Assembly (NCBI RefSeq): GCF_038024855.1
Contig: NZ_CP139089.1
Coordinates: 1,178,001-1,242,000 of the forward strand
Length of the DNA stretch: 64,000 nucleotides
Direction: 5' to 3'
Origin: Methylocella tundrae
GTDB lineage: Bacteria > Pseudomonadota > Alphaproteobacteria > Rhizobiales > Beijerinckiaceae
Under the pieces are notes generated by a model that saw nothing but the letters and a program-made list of their open reading frames with translations, was not told the DNA's origin and made no database searches. This document shows, one piece after another, positions 39,826-49,465 of this stretch (the first letter of the stretch is position 1; the number at the start of each line of letters is the position of its first letter). The position numbers were made by a program, and so were the translations under genes.

Positions 39826-40905
39826 TCAGGATTGAGACGGCGCGGTTGCAGGTTGGCTGGCGCCGCTGAGCTTCGGCGCGCGCGCTTCATGCGATCTCGC
39901 GAGCGCCTCGCGTATCTGGCCAAGAAGCTGGTGGCGCGCGATTTTATAGGCGATTTCGATGGCCACGGAGGTGCCAAAAACGTCGGAATGGCCGTGGCTC
40001 TTGATGACGACTCCATCAAGACCGAGGAAGACGCCCCCATTGACGTTGCGGGGGTCCATCTTGACCTTGAGCGCGGCAAAGCCTTTGCGCGCCAGAAGAT
40101 AGCCGATCTTCGACAGGAGATCGCCGCTCAGCGCTTCGCGGAGATACTGCGCCATCTGATTGGCGGTGCCCTCAGCCGTCTTCAGGGCGATATTGCCCGC
40201 AAACCCCTCCGTAATGACGACATCGACCGTGCCTTTGCCGATGTCGCCGCCCTCGACGAAGCCGACATAGTCAAGGTTGGGCAAGGCGGCCTCCCGCAAA
40301 AGGCGCGAAGCTTTCTTCACCTCGTCGATCCCTTTCATCTCCTCGGAGCCGATATTCAAAAGGCCGACGGTCGGACGCTCGACGGAGAGAACGATCCTCG
40401 CCATCGCAGCCCCCATGATGGCGAGGTTGACGAGATGCTGCGCATCGGCGCCGATCGAGGCGCCGACGTCGAGCACGATCGTCCGACCCCGCACGGTCGG
40501 CCAGATGGCCGCGATCGCCGGCCGATCGACGTTCGGCATGGTATGCAGGCAGGTTTTCGCCATGGCCATCAATGCGCCGGTGTTGCCGGCCGAAACGGCG
40601 ATGTCGGCCTGGTTCTTCTTGACAGCTTCGATCGCCAGCCACATCGACGAATTGCGCCGCCCGGCGCGCAGCGCCTGGCTCGGCTTGTCGTCCATCCGGA
40701 CCGCGACATCCGTATGACGCAGGCTGGAGACGGCGGCGAGCCCTGGATTGGCTGCGAGATAAGGGCCGATCAGCTTTTCGTCGCCAAAAATCGAGAAGGC
40801 GATATCCGAGCCTCGCTCAAGCGCGCGCGCGGCCCCTGGAAGCATAACCTCCGGTCCAAAATCGCCGCCCATCGCGTCGAGCGCTATTCGCACTGGCTTC
40901 ATCAT
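39826..40905 (-). CDS. plsX: Phosphate acyltransferase PlsX
   Basis: 359 residues. Converts acyl-ACP to acyl-phosphate, the first step of the PlsX/PlsY phospholipid route. The N-terminus [20 protein letters not shown] is diagnostic; further marks are [30 protein letters not shown] and [14 protein letters not shown]. It is the first gene of the plsX-fabH-ihfA-merR cluster, with a 375-base gap upstream. The C-terminus is Ala/Ser/Pro rich and variable. Confidence 0.96.
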   Translation of the reverse strand: MMKPVRIALDAMGGDFGPEVMLPGAARALERGSDIAFSIFGDEKLIGPYLAANPGLAAVSSLRHTDVAVRMDDKPSQALRAGRRNSSMWLAIEAVKKNQADIAVSAGNTGALMAMAKTCLHTMPNVDRPAIAAIWPTVRGRTIVLDVGASIGADAQHLVNLAIMGAAMARIVLSVERPTVGLLNIGSEEMKGIDEVKKASRLLREAALPNLDYVGFVEGGDIGKGTVDVVITEGFAGNIALKTAEGTANQMAQYLREALSGDLLSKIGYLLARKGFAALKVKMDPRNVNGGVFLGLDGVVIKSHGHSDVFGTSVAIEIAYKIARHQLLGQIREALARSHEARAPKLSGASQPATAPSQS

Positions 40906-41280
40906 AAGGTTCGCAACTCAGGTCATGCGCGCCAAGGCGCCACGTTCGCGGCAGATCTAAAGATCATGTGGTAAGGAGTTGAAAATTCGTCCTGATCGGC
41001 GACGGCCCATGCTAAATCGAGGCAAACCAAAGGGCCTGATCCAGTCATTCCCATGGCTTTCGAGATCAGGCGCTCTCAGGTGAACCGGCTTTCTGACGTT
41101 CAGCGTTATGGAGTTTCGATGGGACTCTGACGCTCCCTTGGCTTCAAATATAGGATAAACTTACGAGATGGTAGTGGCGCCCAAAACACGCGGCGCAGGA
41201 TTCTGAGAAAAGCCCATGTTTCAGGGCGCAGGCGCAAGTCCTGCCAAATTCGCCGCCCGCGGGATGTCCTCCGCTCAGTC
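40906..41280. other. Intergenic stretch upstream of plsX
   Basis: 375 bases between the 3' end of the DUF177 gene and plsX; the plsX operon promoter should lie here. A 7-base inverted repeat CCTGATC/GATCAGG with a wide spacer lies near 41035-41072. No coding frame with family features and no recognised regulator site. rpmF, which accompanies plsX in many other bacteria, is absent. Confidence 0.45.
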
Positions 41281-41898
41281 TTAATCCCTCAGCTTTTTCA
41301 AAACCGCGAAGGGAGAAGCTGGTTCATCCGGCGCGCCGGGACATTCGGCGCCTTCGAATTGGACGCCGGGTTTGCGCGGATAAGGATCAAGGCTGAGGAC
41401 AAGGAATTCCTCCACAAGCGCGCCAACGTCGATCCGCCCATTGACGACGGGATCAGGCGCATCGAGCTGCGCGGCGAAGGATGGCTCCGGCTCGGCTTCG
41501 GCCTCCGCCCGCCGCGCAGACCTTGCCCGCGGCGCGGCTTTTTCGACGAAATTCTGAAAATCGGCTTCGACCTGCGCCTCGATTTCGCTTTCAAAGGGCT
41601 CAAGGCTGACGACGCAGGCCTGCACAATGCGCGCCCGCAGCGGGCCGGTGATCCTGAATTTTTTCGCGCTTTCCTTGACCACGTCAAGGTCGGCCTCAAG
41701 ACTTTCGACGGCGACGAGGCCGTTGGCTTTAGCGATTGCCGCGCGTTCAGCCGCATCGGCCCGCACTGAAATGTCTAGCCCTGCGTCCGGAATATTATCC
41801 ACCTCGACGAGGCGCGACAGATTGGGAACTTCGCTCGCGCGGGCCTCGGCGTTCCCTCGCGGCGCTTTCCTGGAGCTGGCGTCGCTGTTCGATTTCAT
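41281..41898 (-). CDS. DUF177 (YceD family) protein
   Basis: 205 residues of the YceD/DUF177 family, linked to large-subunit rRNA metabolism in other organisms. Family features: a central ITGPLRARIVQACVVSLEPF, with the C-V-S-L-E-P-F segment typical of alphaproteobacterial members, and the C-terminal block ASPFAVLKKLRD. A charged linker near residues 120-140 is rich in Ala, Arg and Glu. The open frame extends 33 codons upstream into the cbp3 gene, so I chose the ATG at 41898, 29 bases after the cbp3 stop. The position between cbp3 and plsX is standard for this order. Confidence 0.9.
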   Translation of the reverse strand: MKSNSDASSRKAPRGNAEARASEVPNLSRLVEVDNIPDAGLDISVRADAAERAAIAKANGLVAVESLEADLDVVKESAKKFRITGPLRARIVQACVVSLEPFESEIEAQVEADFQNFVEKAAPRARSARRAEAEAEPEPSFAAQLDAPDPVVNGRIDVGALVEEFLVLSLDPYPRKPGVQFEGAECPGAPDEPASPFAVLKKLRD

Positions 41899-41926
41899 CG
41901 CAATCGCCTCCTTGACCTTATGGTCG

Positions 41927-42454
41927 TCAAATAATCGCCGCGGGCTTTGGAAAGGGAACCGGCCCCTTGGCGAAAGCTTCAAACGGGGCTTCCTCAAGGG
42001 CCGCGCTCGCAGCCTTTACATAACGCGCAAGACGCGCCGCGTCGGCACGGTCCGCGTAAACATTGCGCGCCAGCGCCGCGAGGAGCGCCGAGGCGTCCGC
42101 GCGCAAGGCCTGATCATAGGCGACGCCGCGCCCAAGGAAAGCCTCGGCAAGAGTTTTCATGCGCTTCGGAACGGCCGCGTCTCCCACGCCCATTTCGCGC
42201 AGCGTCGCATCGAGATGCGCGAAAATGGCGTCGGCAAGGTCCTGGGCGAGGTCGGGCGCTGGAGCCGCCATGACGTTGAGGCGCCGCAAGACAAGCGTTG
42301 CGTGGAGGGTCATCGCCTCGAAGCGCCCCTCGAAAGTGTCGGGGACGCCATAATCGGCGTAAAGCGCCGGCTCGCGCGCGGCCGCGATGATCTCGCCATG
42401 CAGGCGATCAAGCACCGGACGATTGGCGGAGCGGCGGAAAAGGCTCGAAAGCAT
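41927..42454 (-). CDS. Ubiquinol-cytochrome c chaperone (CBP3 family)
   Basis: 175 residues, CBP3/UQCC1-type chaperone that helps assemble cytochrome b of the bc1 complex at the inner membrane. Features: VLDRLHGEIIAAAREPALYA, then DYGVPDTFEGRFEAMTLHAT and AHLDATLREMGVGDAAVPKR, the strongly conserved core of the family. I chose the ATG at 42454 (MLSSLFRRS) because it matches the short basic start of relatives; an earlier ATG at 42490 adds 12 residues. It is cotranscribed with the DUF177 gene and divergent from bamE. Confidence 0.9.
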   Translation of the reverse strand: MLSSLFRRSANRPVLDRLHGEIIAAAREPALYADYGVPDTFEGRFEAMTLHATLVLRRLNVMAAPAPDLAQDLADAIFAHLDATLREMGVGDAAVPKRMKTLAEAFLGRGVAYDQALRADASALLAALARNVYADRADAARLARYVKAASAALEEAPFEAFAKGPVPFPKPAAII

Positions 42455-42674
42455 GCGTAAATATCCACGTTTCGCCGGGCTGAAATTCACCTCGGCTTAA
42501 CCTCGAATGGCCAAATTGCTGCGGGCGAAGGCCGCACGGTTCCGGCTCGAGCCCTGGAGCGATATCTTGCTTTTGACATAGCCGGAGGTTAGGCATCGCT
42601 CAGCCTCGCCGTAAATGCAACTGACGGCCGGCTTTCAATCTCTTCAACACGACTTCAGCCGGAGGCTTCAAAGA

Positions 42675-43163
42675 ATGTGGTTCGGCATCGCGGCCAATGT
42701 TCGCAGCAAGAAGGCGCCGGCTTCAGGCTCCCGATCGGTCAGCTTGAAAATCGCATTGGCGGCGGCGCTTTCGCTCGGCCTTGGCGGCTGCCTCGGCTAT
42801 GACGGTCAGGTCATCCACGGTTATCAGACCGACGCCCGCACTTTCGATCAGGTAAGAGTAGGCTCCTCCGCGGAGCAGATCCTGACCCTTCTTGGAACGC
42901 CGACCACGACGTCGACGGTGGGCGGCGACGCCTGGTACTACGTGACGCAGGTCACAGACCACGGCCTTGCATTCATGCAGCCGAAGCTCATAGACCAGCG
43001 CGTCTTCGCCGTTTACTTCGACAAGAACAAGAAGGTCGAGCGCGTCGCCAATTACGGCGTTCAGGACGGCAAAGTGTTCGATTTCGTCTCACGGACGACA
43101 CCGACGGCCGGCGCCGAATCATCTCTCCTCAAGGGAATGTTCCTTAACCTGATGCACTTCTAG
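42675..43163 (+). CDS. bamE: BamE (SmpA/OmlA) outer-membrane assembly lipoprotein
   Basis: 162 residues. Lipoprotein of the BAM complex that inserts beta-barrel proteins. Hydrophobic segment SVSLKIALAAALSLGLGGCL with lipobox G-G-C, lipid-carrying Cys39. The SmpA/OmlA domain follows: RTFDQVRVGSSAEQILTLLG, TPTTTSTVGGDAWYYVTQ, VFAVYFDKNKKVERVANYG. I chose the ATG at 42675; an earlier in-frame ATG at 42615 would lengthen an already long pre-signal region. It is divergent from cbp3, the usual alphaproteobacterial neighbourhood. The 3' end carries a partial copy of the stop-linked repeat. Confidence 0.92.
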   Translation: MWFGIAANVRSKKAPASGSRSVSLKIALAAALSLGLGGCLGYDGQVIHGYQTDARTFDQVRVGSSAEQILTLLGTPTTTSTVGGDAWYYVTQVTDHGLAFMQPKLIDQRVFAVYFDKNKKVERVANYGVQDGKVFDFVSRTTPTAGAESSLLKGMFLNLMHF

Positions 43164-43231
43164 CCGGCCGCCGAGAAGCGAAGACCGGCTTTCGCACGAC
43201 ATCATGCCCTGACTTATTGATGAGAGACGGA
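43161..43231 (+). repeat. Stop-codon-linked palindromic repeat, copy 4 (degenerate)
   Basis: Begins at the TAG of bamE. The first half has diverged, but the distal part CGACATCATGCCCTGACTTA then TTGATGAGAGACGGAT matches copy 5 at 56952-56985 almost base for base. Confidence 0.5.
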
Positions 43232-43360
43232 TTTAGACTTTGGATGGGATCGTGGCGCGATCCCGCCCAAAGCCATCCGGCTCCAGCGTTTTCAGTCCGC
43301 CCGCGCAGCGCGCGACGGGACAATTCACAAACAGATTATAAGCAAAGAGCGCTTTGTATC

Positions 43361-43383
43361 CCTCAGGCGGACGTCGCCTGAGG
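43361..43383 (-). terminator. Hairpin just past the hppA stop codon, possible terminator
   Basis: Perfect 9-base stem CCTCAGGCG/CGCCTGAGG with a 5-base loop, about 40 bases beyond the hppA stop. No T-run follows on the minus strand, so intrinsic termination is uncertain. Confidence 0.45.
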
Positions 43384-43422
43384 TTTGCGCCGGATGCGGT
43401 TGCAAACTGGCCGCGCGGCCTC

Positions 43423-45561
43423 TCAATGGGCCAGCGCGGCGAGCAGCAGCAGAGCGACGATATTGGTGATCTTGATCGCCGGGTTTACCGCGGGACCGGC
43501 CGTGTCCTTATAAGGATCGCCGACCGTATCGCCGGTCACCGACGCCTTATGCGCCTCCCCGCCCTTGAAATGCTTGACGCCATCCTTGTCGACGAAGCCA
43601 TCCTCGAAGCTTTTTTTGGCGTTGTCCCAGGCGCCGCCGCCGGAAGTCATCGAGATCGCGACGAAAAGGCCGTTGACGATGACGCCGAGCAACGAGGCGC
43701 CAAGCGCCGCGAAAGCCGAAGCCTTGGAGCCGGAGATCAGCAGCACGCCATAATAGACGACGATCGGCGCCAGCACCGGCAGGAGCGAGGGAACGATCAT
43801 TTCCTTGATCGCCGCCTTGGTCAGCATATCGACCGCCCGGCCGTAATCAGGGCGCTCCGTCCCTTGCATGATGCCAGGCTTCTCCCTGAACTGACGCCGC
43901 ACTTCTTCCACCACGGAGCCGGCGGCGCGCCCCACCGCCGTCATGGCAATGCCTCCGAACAGATAGGGTATCATCCCGCCGAAGATAAGCCCGGCGACGA
44001 CATAAGGGTTGGAGATATCGAAGGAGATCGCGCCAATCCCCTTAAAATATGGGAACTGACCGGGATTTGCGGCGAAATATTCGAGATCGTGGCTATAGGC
44101 GGCGAACAGCACAAGGGCGCCAAGACCCGCCGATCCGATCGCATAGCCTTTTGTCACAGCCTTTGTCGTGTTGCCGACGGCGTCGAGCGCGTCCGTGACG
44201 CGGCGGACCTCCTTCGGCAGGCCGGCCATTTCAGCGATGCCGCCCGCGTTGTCGGTCACCGGCCCGAAAGCGTCGAGCGCGACGATCATGCCGGCGATTC
44301 CGAGCATCGTCGTCACGGCGATCGCGGTGCCGTAGAGGCCCGCGAGCTGGCTCGTTGCGATGATGCCGCCGATGATGACGAGCGCGGGCGCCGCTGTCGA
44401 TTCAAGCGACACGGCGAGGCCCTGAATGACGTTGGTGCCGTGTCCCGTGACGGAGGCCTGGGCGATCGACACCACCGGACGCTTGCCGGTCCCGGTATAA
44501 TATTCCGTGATCACGACAATGCAGCCGGTGACGATCAGGCCGATCAGGCCGCAAACGAACAAATGCGCCCCCGAGATCGGCGTCCCGTTGGCGACGCCGA
44601 TGGTTCCCCAGCCGACCGTCACGGTTGTCGCGAGCGCCAGTCCGATGATGGACAGGCCGCCTGCCGCGATCAGACCCTTATAAAGCGCGCCCATGATCGA
44701 TTCATCGGCGCCGAGCTTGACGAAATAGGTTCCAGCGATCGAGGTCACGATGCAGGTCGCGCAGATCGCCAACGGATAGAGCATGGCGCTGTAGAGAACC
44801 GGCTGACCGACGAAAAAGATCGCGGCGAGGACCATGGTGGCGACGACGGTCACGGCATAGGTCTCGAAGAGATCCGCCGCCATGCCGGCGCAATCGCCGA
44901 CGTTGTCGCCGACATTGTCCGCGATGGTCGCTGGATTGCGTGGATCATCCTCCGGAATTCCGGCCTCGACCTTGCCGACGAGATCGGCCCCGACATCGGC
45001 CCCTTTGGTGAAGATGCCGCCGCCAAGGCGGGCGAAAATCGAGATCAGCGAAGCGCCGAAGCCGAGGGCGACGAGCGAATCGATGGTCGGCCGGCTGTTC
45101 GGCGCGAAACCCAGCGGCCCGGTCAGCACATAAAAATATGAGGCGACGCCGAGCAGCGCGAGGCCGGCGACGAGCATGCCGGTGACGGCGCCTGCCTTGA
45201 ACGAAATATCAAGTCCGGCGGCAAGCGATCGCGAGGCGGCCTGCGCCGTGCGCACATTGGCGCGCACCGAGACGTTCATGCCGACGAAGCCGGCGGCGGC
45301 GGACAGAACGGCTCCAATGAGAAAGCCGATCGCGATCGTCCCGCTCATGAAAAACCAGAAAGCGAGAAAAATGACGACGCCGACAAGGGCGATGGTCAGA
45401 TATTGGCGTTTGAGGTAAGCCTGCGCGCCCTCGGCGATGGCCCCCGCGATTTCCTGCATTCGCGCCGAGCCGGCGCTCTCCGACATCAGCTTCGAGGATG
45501 TCGTCACCCCGTAAACAATGGATAAAAGCCCTGCCAGGATGACAAGCCAAATGGCGTTCAT
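43423..45561 (-). CDS. hppA: Membrane-bound proton-pumping pyrophosphatase (K+-independent type)
   Basis: 712 residues with about 16 membrane helices. Couples pyrophosphate hydrolysis to proton export. The catalytic loop [20 protein letters not shown] then [20 protein letters not shown] is fully conserved. The segment [20 protein letters not shown] has Lys where K+-dependent enzymes have Ala (GNTTAA), so this is the K+-independent class, as usual in alphaproteobacteria. The start [18 protein letters not shown] is the standard first helix. Single-gene transcript. The 595-codon open frame on the opposite strand is a shadow. Confidence 0.97.
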   Translation of the reverse strand: MNAIWLVILAGLLSIVYGVTTSSKLMSESAGSARMQEIAGAIAEGAQAYLKRQYLTIALVGVVIFLAFWFFMSGTIAIGFLIGAVLSAAAGFVGMNVSVRANVRTAQAASRSLAAGLDISFKAGAVTGMLVAGLALLGVASYFYVLTGPLGFAPNSRPTIDSLVALGFGASLISIFARLGGGIFTKGADVGADLVGKVEAGIPEDDPRNPATIADNVGDNVGDCAGMAADLFETYAVTVVATMVLAAIFFVGQPVLYSAMLYPLAICATCIVTSIAGTYFVKLGADESIMGALYKGLIAAGGLSIIGLALATTVTVGWGTIGVANGTPISGAHLFVCGLIGLIVTGCIVVITEYYTGTGKRPVVSIAQASVTGHGTNVIQGLAVSLESTAAPALVIIGGIIATSQLAGLYGTAIAVTTMLGIAGMIVALDAFGPVTDNAGGIAEMAGLPKEVRRVTDALDAVGNTTKAVTKGYAIGSAGLGALVLFAAYSHDLEYFAANPGQFPYFKGIGAISFDISNPYVVAGLIFGGMIPYLFGGIAMTAVGRAAGSVVEEVRRQFREKPGIMQGTERPDYGRAVDMLTKAAIKEMIVPSLLPVLAPIVVYYGVLLISGSKASAFAALGASLLGVIVNGLFVAISMTSGGGAWDNAKKSFEDGFVDKDGVKHFKGGEAHKASVTGDTVGDPYKDTAGPAVNPAIKITNIVALLLLAALAH

Positions 45562-45946
45562 CAGTTTCCTACCTTGATCTTTTGTTGAGGCTTTGAAGAG
45601 ACGTTGCTCGCGCCTGATGAATGAGTTTTGCAGAAACCGCCGCGGGGCGCAATCGAACCGATCAAATTCGGAAGGCTTTTATCGGTTGCGCGATCGGCGA
45701 CAATTGGCAAGAAATACCCATGTAATCATGAGCTTCTACAAAAATGCGGAAACTGGGGCTCGACTGGCTGCGTTGGGCCGGGGCCGCCGCGATTCCCGCG
45801 CCGCTGCGCCGCCGGACTCGAGAGCTTGAACCTCGTCTTCGCCCGTTTGGGGGTTCGCCATTTTCTGATATTGTCAACTAATAATTTATGACATCATTTC
45901 CAGGCTTACCCTCCGCCATCGTGGCGAGTCCTCTTCGGAGCGAGAA
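45562..45946. other. Intergenic stretch between hppA and the unknown two-gene module
   Basis: 385 bases holding the divergent hppA promoter. A 45-codon frame lies at 45744-45881 (separate entry). I recognise no operator or RNA element. Confidence 0.4.
45744..45881 (+). CDS. Possible small protein, 45 residues
   Basis: ATG at 45744; begins MRKLGLDWLRWAGAAAIPAP and continues LRRRTRELEPRLRPFGGS, a basic amphipathic peptide. The base and residue composition could be coding, but there is no clear ribosome site (the preceding bases are CTTCTACAAAA) and no family is recognised. It may be chance in a GC-rich gap. Confidence 0.2.
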   Translation: MRKLGLDWLRWAGAAAIPAPLRRRTRELEPRLRPFGGSPFSDIVN

Positions 45947-46315
45947 ATGGGGCTGCGATCGAAACTCTTCAAAGGCGATCCCGCGCTTGAGGCCTGCCTC
46001 GTCGATAATTCCGCTCACATCAACGAGGGGGCGACGGGAGACCATGTGTCCAAGATACATTCGGCCTTGTTCGCGCTTGATAATTTATCTGTGTCGACCG
46101 ACGATCTGCAGACCTGCCGCTATGGTCAATCCACCGTCGCCGCAGTTTTGGCGTTCAAAAGAAAAAGAAAGATCATCAACTACACGTATGAAAACGAGGT
46201 AGACAACATCGTTGGCAAGATGACGATCGCCGCGCTCGACGAAGAGATGCTGCGCAAGGAACAGCAGCCGCGCTTGTTACCGGATCCGTCAACTTATGGC
46301 ATGAAAGTGTCCTGA
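45947..46315 (+). CDS. Putative peptidoglycan-binding-domain protein, function unknown
   Basis: 122 residues. The central part fits a PG_binding_1-like fold: INEGATGDHVSKIHSALFAL, then a G-x-S-T pair in CRYGQSTVAAVLAFKRKR and VGKMTIAALDEEML, matching the family pattern of G-V-L-Q, G-T-A-V-F and G-T-L. There is no signal peptide, so despite the fold it is not obviously exported by Sec. I recall similar short proteins beginning MGLRS-LFK-DP-LEACL in rhizobia and Burkholderia, of unknown role. GAGCGAGAA is a weak ribosome site. The next gene starts 30 bases later on the same strand, so they form a pair. Confidence 0.7.
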   Translation: MGLRSKLFKGDPALEACLVDNSAHINEGATGDHVSKIHSALFALDNLSVSTDDLQTCRYGQSTVAAVLAFKRKRKIINYTYENEVDNIVGKMTIAALDEEMLRKEQQPRLLPDPSTYGMKVS

Positions 46316-46345
46316 CTTGTCCCTCCAGATTGCTTGGGAGGCCAA

Positions 46346-47233
46346 ATGACTGTTAGTATCGACATGTCATCGATCCAGATTACCGTTCATGCCGATGATG
46401 TGAGGCCGCTCGCCGTTATCCTCAATTTCCCGGGCAAAATCGTGCCGGCCGCGCCTGGATCCGCTGCGTTCTTCACGAGCAACAAAGATGAAAAAGCATT
46501 GGCGGCATTCGGTTTTAAGGCGGATGCGCGGGTCCGATTCTCGATGGCGCCCGGAGACGCGCTCGACGGCTGGAAAGTCGGCTTCTTTCAGATCGTGCGT
46601 CAAACAGCTTTGAGGACGCGCTATACTGGGAGAGTTCAATCGGAAGGCTCAATCGTCTGTGACGCCACTCCAGCAATTTCGAGTCAAACGCTGCTCGATT
46701 GTTTGAACAAATCCACCATTCCGTGGATGCGCGACCCAGACGGCAAATCCAAATTCACAGGATCGCTGGCCAGTCCAAGCGCGCATGATGAACCGCGTTT
46801 AAGCGTGCCGCTGCTGATGCAGAACCATACAGCGTCGAACATCAATAATTTTCTGTATGACTTTAAACATGATTGTGAATTCTGGACGATTCTTACAGCG
46901 ATCGCTCCCGACCAGTCTCGCAACTATCTGGCGCACTTCCACTGGCGCGTCGCGCACAAGGTTGATTTTTTCTGGAGATCGGGAGTTCCATCCGCATCCG
47001 AATGGGGCTCGTTTACAATATTGGATAAATTTGTCGCGGGGCCGCCCCGCGACGCTGATTTGCAGGCCATTCTGGCGAATCCATCGGGACCCATCGCAAA
47101 CGATATCTTCCTGCCGGCGTTTGATAAAAGCATTAAAGGAAACGACTTTCTAACCCATAGCGAGTCCGACAGAGGGCTTTCCCCGATGAGACTGGATTTC
47201 TGGGCAAGCGATCTGCCGCCCAATGTCGGGTAA
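46346..47233 (+). CDS. Hypothetical protein paired with a PG-binding-like protein
   Basis: 295 residues, no family recognised. No signal peptide or membrane segment. The N-terminal about 120 residues look beta-rich (ITVHADDVRPLAVILNFPGK, VRFSMAPGDALDGWKVGFFQ). The C-terminal half is aromatic and mixed: LYDFKHDCEFWTILTAIAPD, NYLAHFHWRVAHKVDFFWRS. The sequence is less GC-rich than its surroundings. The ATG at 46346 follows GGGAGG at good spacing; the earlier TTG at 46334 is less likely. It is probably co-translated with the 122-residue protein. The pair stands between hppA and thiL with no other partner. The role is unknown; a cell-surface or secretion-related task is only a guess from the partner's fold. 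Confidence 0.65.
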   Translation: MTVSIDMSSIQITVHADDVRPLAVILNFPGKIVPAAPGSAAFFTSNKDEKALAAFGFKADARVRFSMAPGDALDGWKVGFFQIVRQTALRTRYTGRVQSEGSIVCDATPAISSQTLLDCLNKSTIPWMRDPDGKSKFTGSLASPSAHDEPRLSVPLLMQNHTASNINNFLYDFKHDCEFWTILTAIAPDQSRNYLAHFHWRVAHKVDFFWRSGVPSASEWGSFTILDKFVAGPPRDADLQAILANPSGPIANDIFLPAFDKSIKGNDFLTHSESDRGLSPMRLDFWASDLPPNVG

Positions 47234-47294
47234 ACTGCCGGCCGGCTTCGTGCGGACCATTGAAGCCGTTGCTGTCGCCATTGCCCGGTGAAAG

Positions 47295-48374
47295 CTAAAA
47301 ATGCTGAAAGGAAGGCCGGGCGAAGATCAGTTTTCGTCCTTCCCTGTCCTCGAACACGGGCGGCGCATCTCCCGGCGCGGCGCTGGCGATTGCGCTCACC
47401 ATGACCCCGGCTGCTTGAGCCGCCGCCTCGAACGCCGCGCTTTTGGCAAGCGGAACGGCGCATAGAATTTCATAATCGTCGCCGCCAGCGCAGACCGGCT
47501 CGATGAGCTTTGGCTCCAACCTCAAAGCCTCCCGCGCCGCGCGCGAGAGGGGAATATTTGCTGCCGGGATCTTCGCCGTCAGTCCGGCAAGGCGCAGCAT
47601 TTTGGAAAGATCGCCGGTAAGACCGTCGGAAACGTCCATCGCGGCATGGGCGTTTGATGCGAGCGCTCCTTTCAGCGCGAGGCGCGGTTGCGGCAGCAGA
47701 AAGCGATCGAGCAGAAAAGCCGCGTCGGCTTCATTCAGGGCGCCAATCCAGTCCTGATCGCACGTCGCGCCAAGCCGAAGCTTGAGGCCGAGCGCCGCAT
47801 CGCCGATGGTTCCTGTTACATAGATGAGATCGCCAGGCTCGGCGGCGCCGCGTAAAATCATTTTTCCCGGAGCCACGGCGCCGATGGCTGTGATCGAGAT
47901 CGTGAGAGGCCCTGGCGTCTTGACGGTATCGCCGCCAAGCAGCGGGCATTGAAAGAGGGCCGCGTCCTCGCCGAGCCCCTTCGCGAAGGCCCCGAGCCAG
48001 TCCGTCGTCCAGTCTTCCGGCAAGGCGAGCCCAAGCAGGAATCCCAAAGGCTCGGCGCCCTTGGCGGCGAGGTCCGACAGATTGACGCGCAGCGCCTTGC
48101 GCGCGATGGCCGCGGGCGGATCGTTACTGAAAAAATGCACGCGCGCGACGAGCATATCCTTGGTGAGGACGAGTTCGCGTCCCAAGGGAGCGCGCAAAAG
48201 GGCCGCGTCGTCGCTGAGCCGCAACCCCGCGTCGCCCGCGAGCGGCGCAAAATAGGCCGCGATCAGCTCGTCCTCGGTGAGTTGCGTCAGATGCCCGGCC
48301 TCACTCAGCCTCTTAAGCGCGCGGCTCGAATTCGGCGGCGCGGTAACGGCGGGCGAGGCCGTCCAGCACCGCAT
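47295..48374 (-). CDS. thiL: Thiamine-monophosphate kinase
   Basis: Phosphorylates thiamine monophosphate to the diphosphate cofactor. About 359 residues from the chosen ATG; the recognisable protein begins near TEDELIAAYFAPLAGDAGLR. Motifs: LSDDAALLRAPLGRELVLTK (first residue of GDDAA replaced by Ser), KALRVNLSDLAAKGAEPLGF, LLGGDTVKTPGPL, AMDVSDGLTGDLSKML and GGDDYEILCAVP. The start is a problem: between the nusB stop and the conserved region there is no ATG, GTG or TTG in frame, so translation must begin inside nusB (ATG 48374) or at a rarer codon. Last gene of ribH-nusB-thiL. Confidence 0.92.
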   Translation of the reverse strand: MRCWTASPAVTAPPNSSRALKRLSEAGHLTQLTEDELIAAYFAPLAGDAGLRLSDDAALLRAPLGRELVLTKDMLVARVHFFSNDPPAAIARKALRVNLSDLAAKGAEPLGFLLGLALPEDWTTDWLGAFAKGLGEDAALFQCPLLGGDTVKTPGPLTISITAIGAVAPGKMILRGAAEPGDLIYVTGTIGDAALGLKLRLGATCDQDWIGALNEADAAFLLDRFLLPQPRLALKGALASNAHAAMDVSDGLTGDLSKMLRLAGLTAKIPAANIPLSRAAREALRLEPKLIEPVCAGGDDYEILCAVPLAKSAAFEAAAQAAGVMVSAIASAAPGDAPPVFEDREGRKLIFARPSFQHF

Positions 48375-48777
48375 TGACCATCCCGGCCTCTTCGCGATCG
48401 AAGAAAGCGCCGGCGACATCGACATATTCCTTGATTGAGACGCGCGCGGGAATGTCGGCGCGCTTCTTCAGTTCATAGGCGCCCGCGCGCAAAATGGCGC
48501 GCAAAACCGCATCGACCCGCGCAAGAGGCCAGCCGTCGACAAGCGTTTGATCGATCGCCCGGTCGATGGGGCCTTGATCGGCCAGCACGCCCGTTAGAAT
48601 ATCGCGAAAAAATGCAACTTCAGCCGCCTTGTAGCGCTGGCCTTCGATTTCATTGCCGATCCAGAAAGACTCGAATTCAGCGAAGGTCTCGTTCAAACCT
48701 TTTTCCGACACTTCCATTTGATAGAGGGCCTGAACGGCGGCGAGGCGGGCTGCGGAGCGTCCATCGGCATTGGCCAT
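48313..48777 (-). CDS. nusB: Transcription antitermination factor NusB
   Basis: 154 residues. Part of the rRNA antitermination complex with NusE; also aids ribosome assembly. Features: RSAARLAAVQALYQMEVSEK at the N-terminus, then LARVDAVLRAILRAGAYELK and RVSIKEYVDVAGAFFDREEA, followed by VNAVLDGLARRYR, all diagnostic. It begins with an ATG that overlaps the ribH stop (TGATG), so translation is coupled. It overlaps the 5' part of thiL downstream. Confidence 0.95.
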   Translation of the reverse strand: MANADGRSAARLAAVQALYQMEVSEKGLNETFAEFESFWIGNEIEGQRYKAAEVAFFRDILTGVLADQGPIDRAIDQTLVDGWPLARVDAVLRAILRAGAYELKKRADIPARVSIKEYVDVAGAFFDREEAGMVNAVLDGLARRYRAAEFEPRA

Positions 48778-49271
48778 CAGAGCGCTCCTATTTTCTGTTT
48801 GAGCGCGTGAAGGCCAAGAGCAGCGCGCGCGGCGTCGCCTCCCTTATCGCCCCGGCCGGGGTCCGCCCGCTCCAAAGCCTGGGCCTCGGTTTCGACGGTC
48901 AGGACGCCATTGCCGAGAGCAAGCTGACGCGCCACCCCAAGCTGCATCAAAGCGCGCGCGCTTTCATTGGAGACGATTTCGAAATGATAGGTTTCTCCCC
49001 GAATGACGCAGCCAAGCGCAATCGCGCCGGCGAAGGGCTCGCCCGATTTCTCCGCATGGTCGAGCGCGATCGCCATGGCGATGGGAATTTCGAGGGCGCC
49101 CGCCACGGTGAGGACGTCATGGCGCGCTCCAGCCCTGCTCAGCGCCGCCTCCGCGCCGGCGAGAAGCATCGCGCCAATAGCGTCGTAAAAGCGCGCTTCA
49201 ACGATCAGAAATCTTGCGCCGGCGGCGTTTGTTTCAGCGGCATCCAGGGATGACCGGCGCGGGATGACCAT
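48777..49271 (-). CDS. ribH: 6,7-dimethyl-8-ribityllumazine synthase
   Basis: 164 residues. Penultimate step of riboflavin synthesis, forming lumazine from the ribitylamino-uracil and a four-carbon phosphate. Features: [20 protein letters not shown] near residues 20-40, [35 protein letters not shown] with the catalytic His of GETYHFE, and [19 protein letters not shown] chose the ATG at 49271, because the longer open frame adds 42 atypical residues. First gene of the ribH-nusB-thiL operon. It lacks the usual N-W/F-x-D-x-I first motif in exact form (EARFYDAI). Confidence 0.95.
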   Translation of the reverse strand: MVIPRRSSLDAAETNAAGARFLIVEARFYDAIGAMLLAGAEAALSRAGARHDVLTVAGALEIPIAMAIALDHAEKSGEPFAGAIALGCVIRGETYHFEIVSNESARALMQLGVARQLALGNGVLTVETEAQALERADPGRGDKGGDAARAALGLHALKQKIGAL

Positions 49272-49465
49272 GATGGATCTTAAACTCGAGACGATTTCGG
49301 GAAGGATCGAGGACGAACCTCGCAAATTTCTTTTGGGAGTAACAAGGCCCGCCCGTCGCGGCAAGCTGAAAGCGCGCGAACGAGGCCTCCGCTTCAAAGC
49401 GCCACAATCCTACGGCGATGCTCGCGCCTGGCGCTGCGATCTCAAAGCCACAGCGAGACTTTCAA

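Noticed and set aside
43354..45141. 595-codon open frame on the plus strand opposite hppA
   Set aside because: It lies wholly opposite the certain hppA gene; the product is rich in Arg, His and Asp with no family features, as expected for an antisense shadow in GC-rich DNA.
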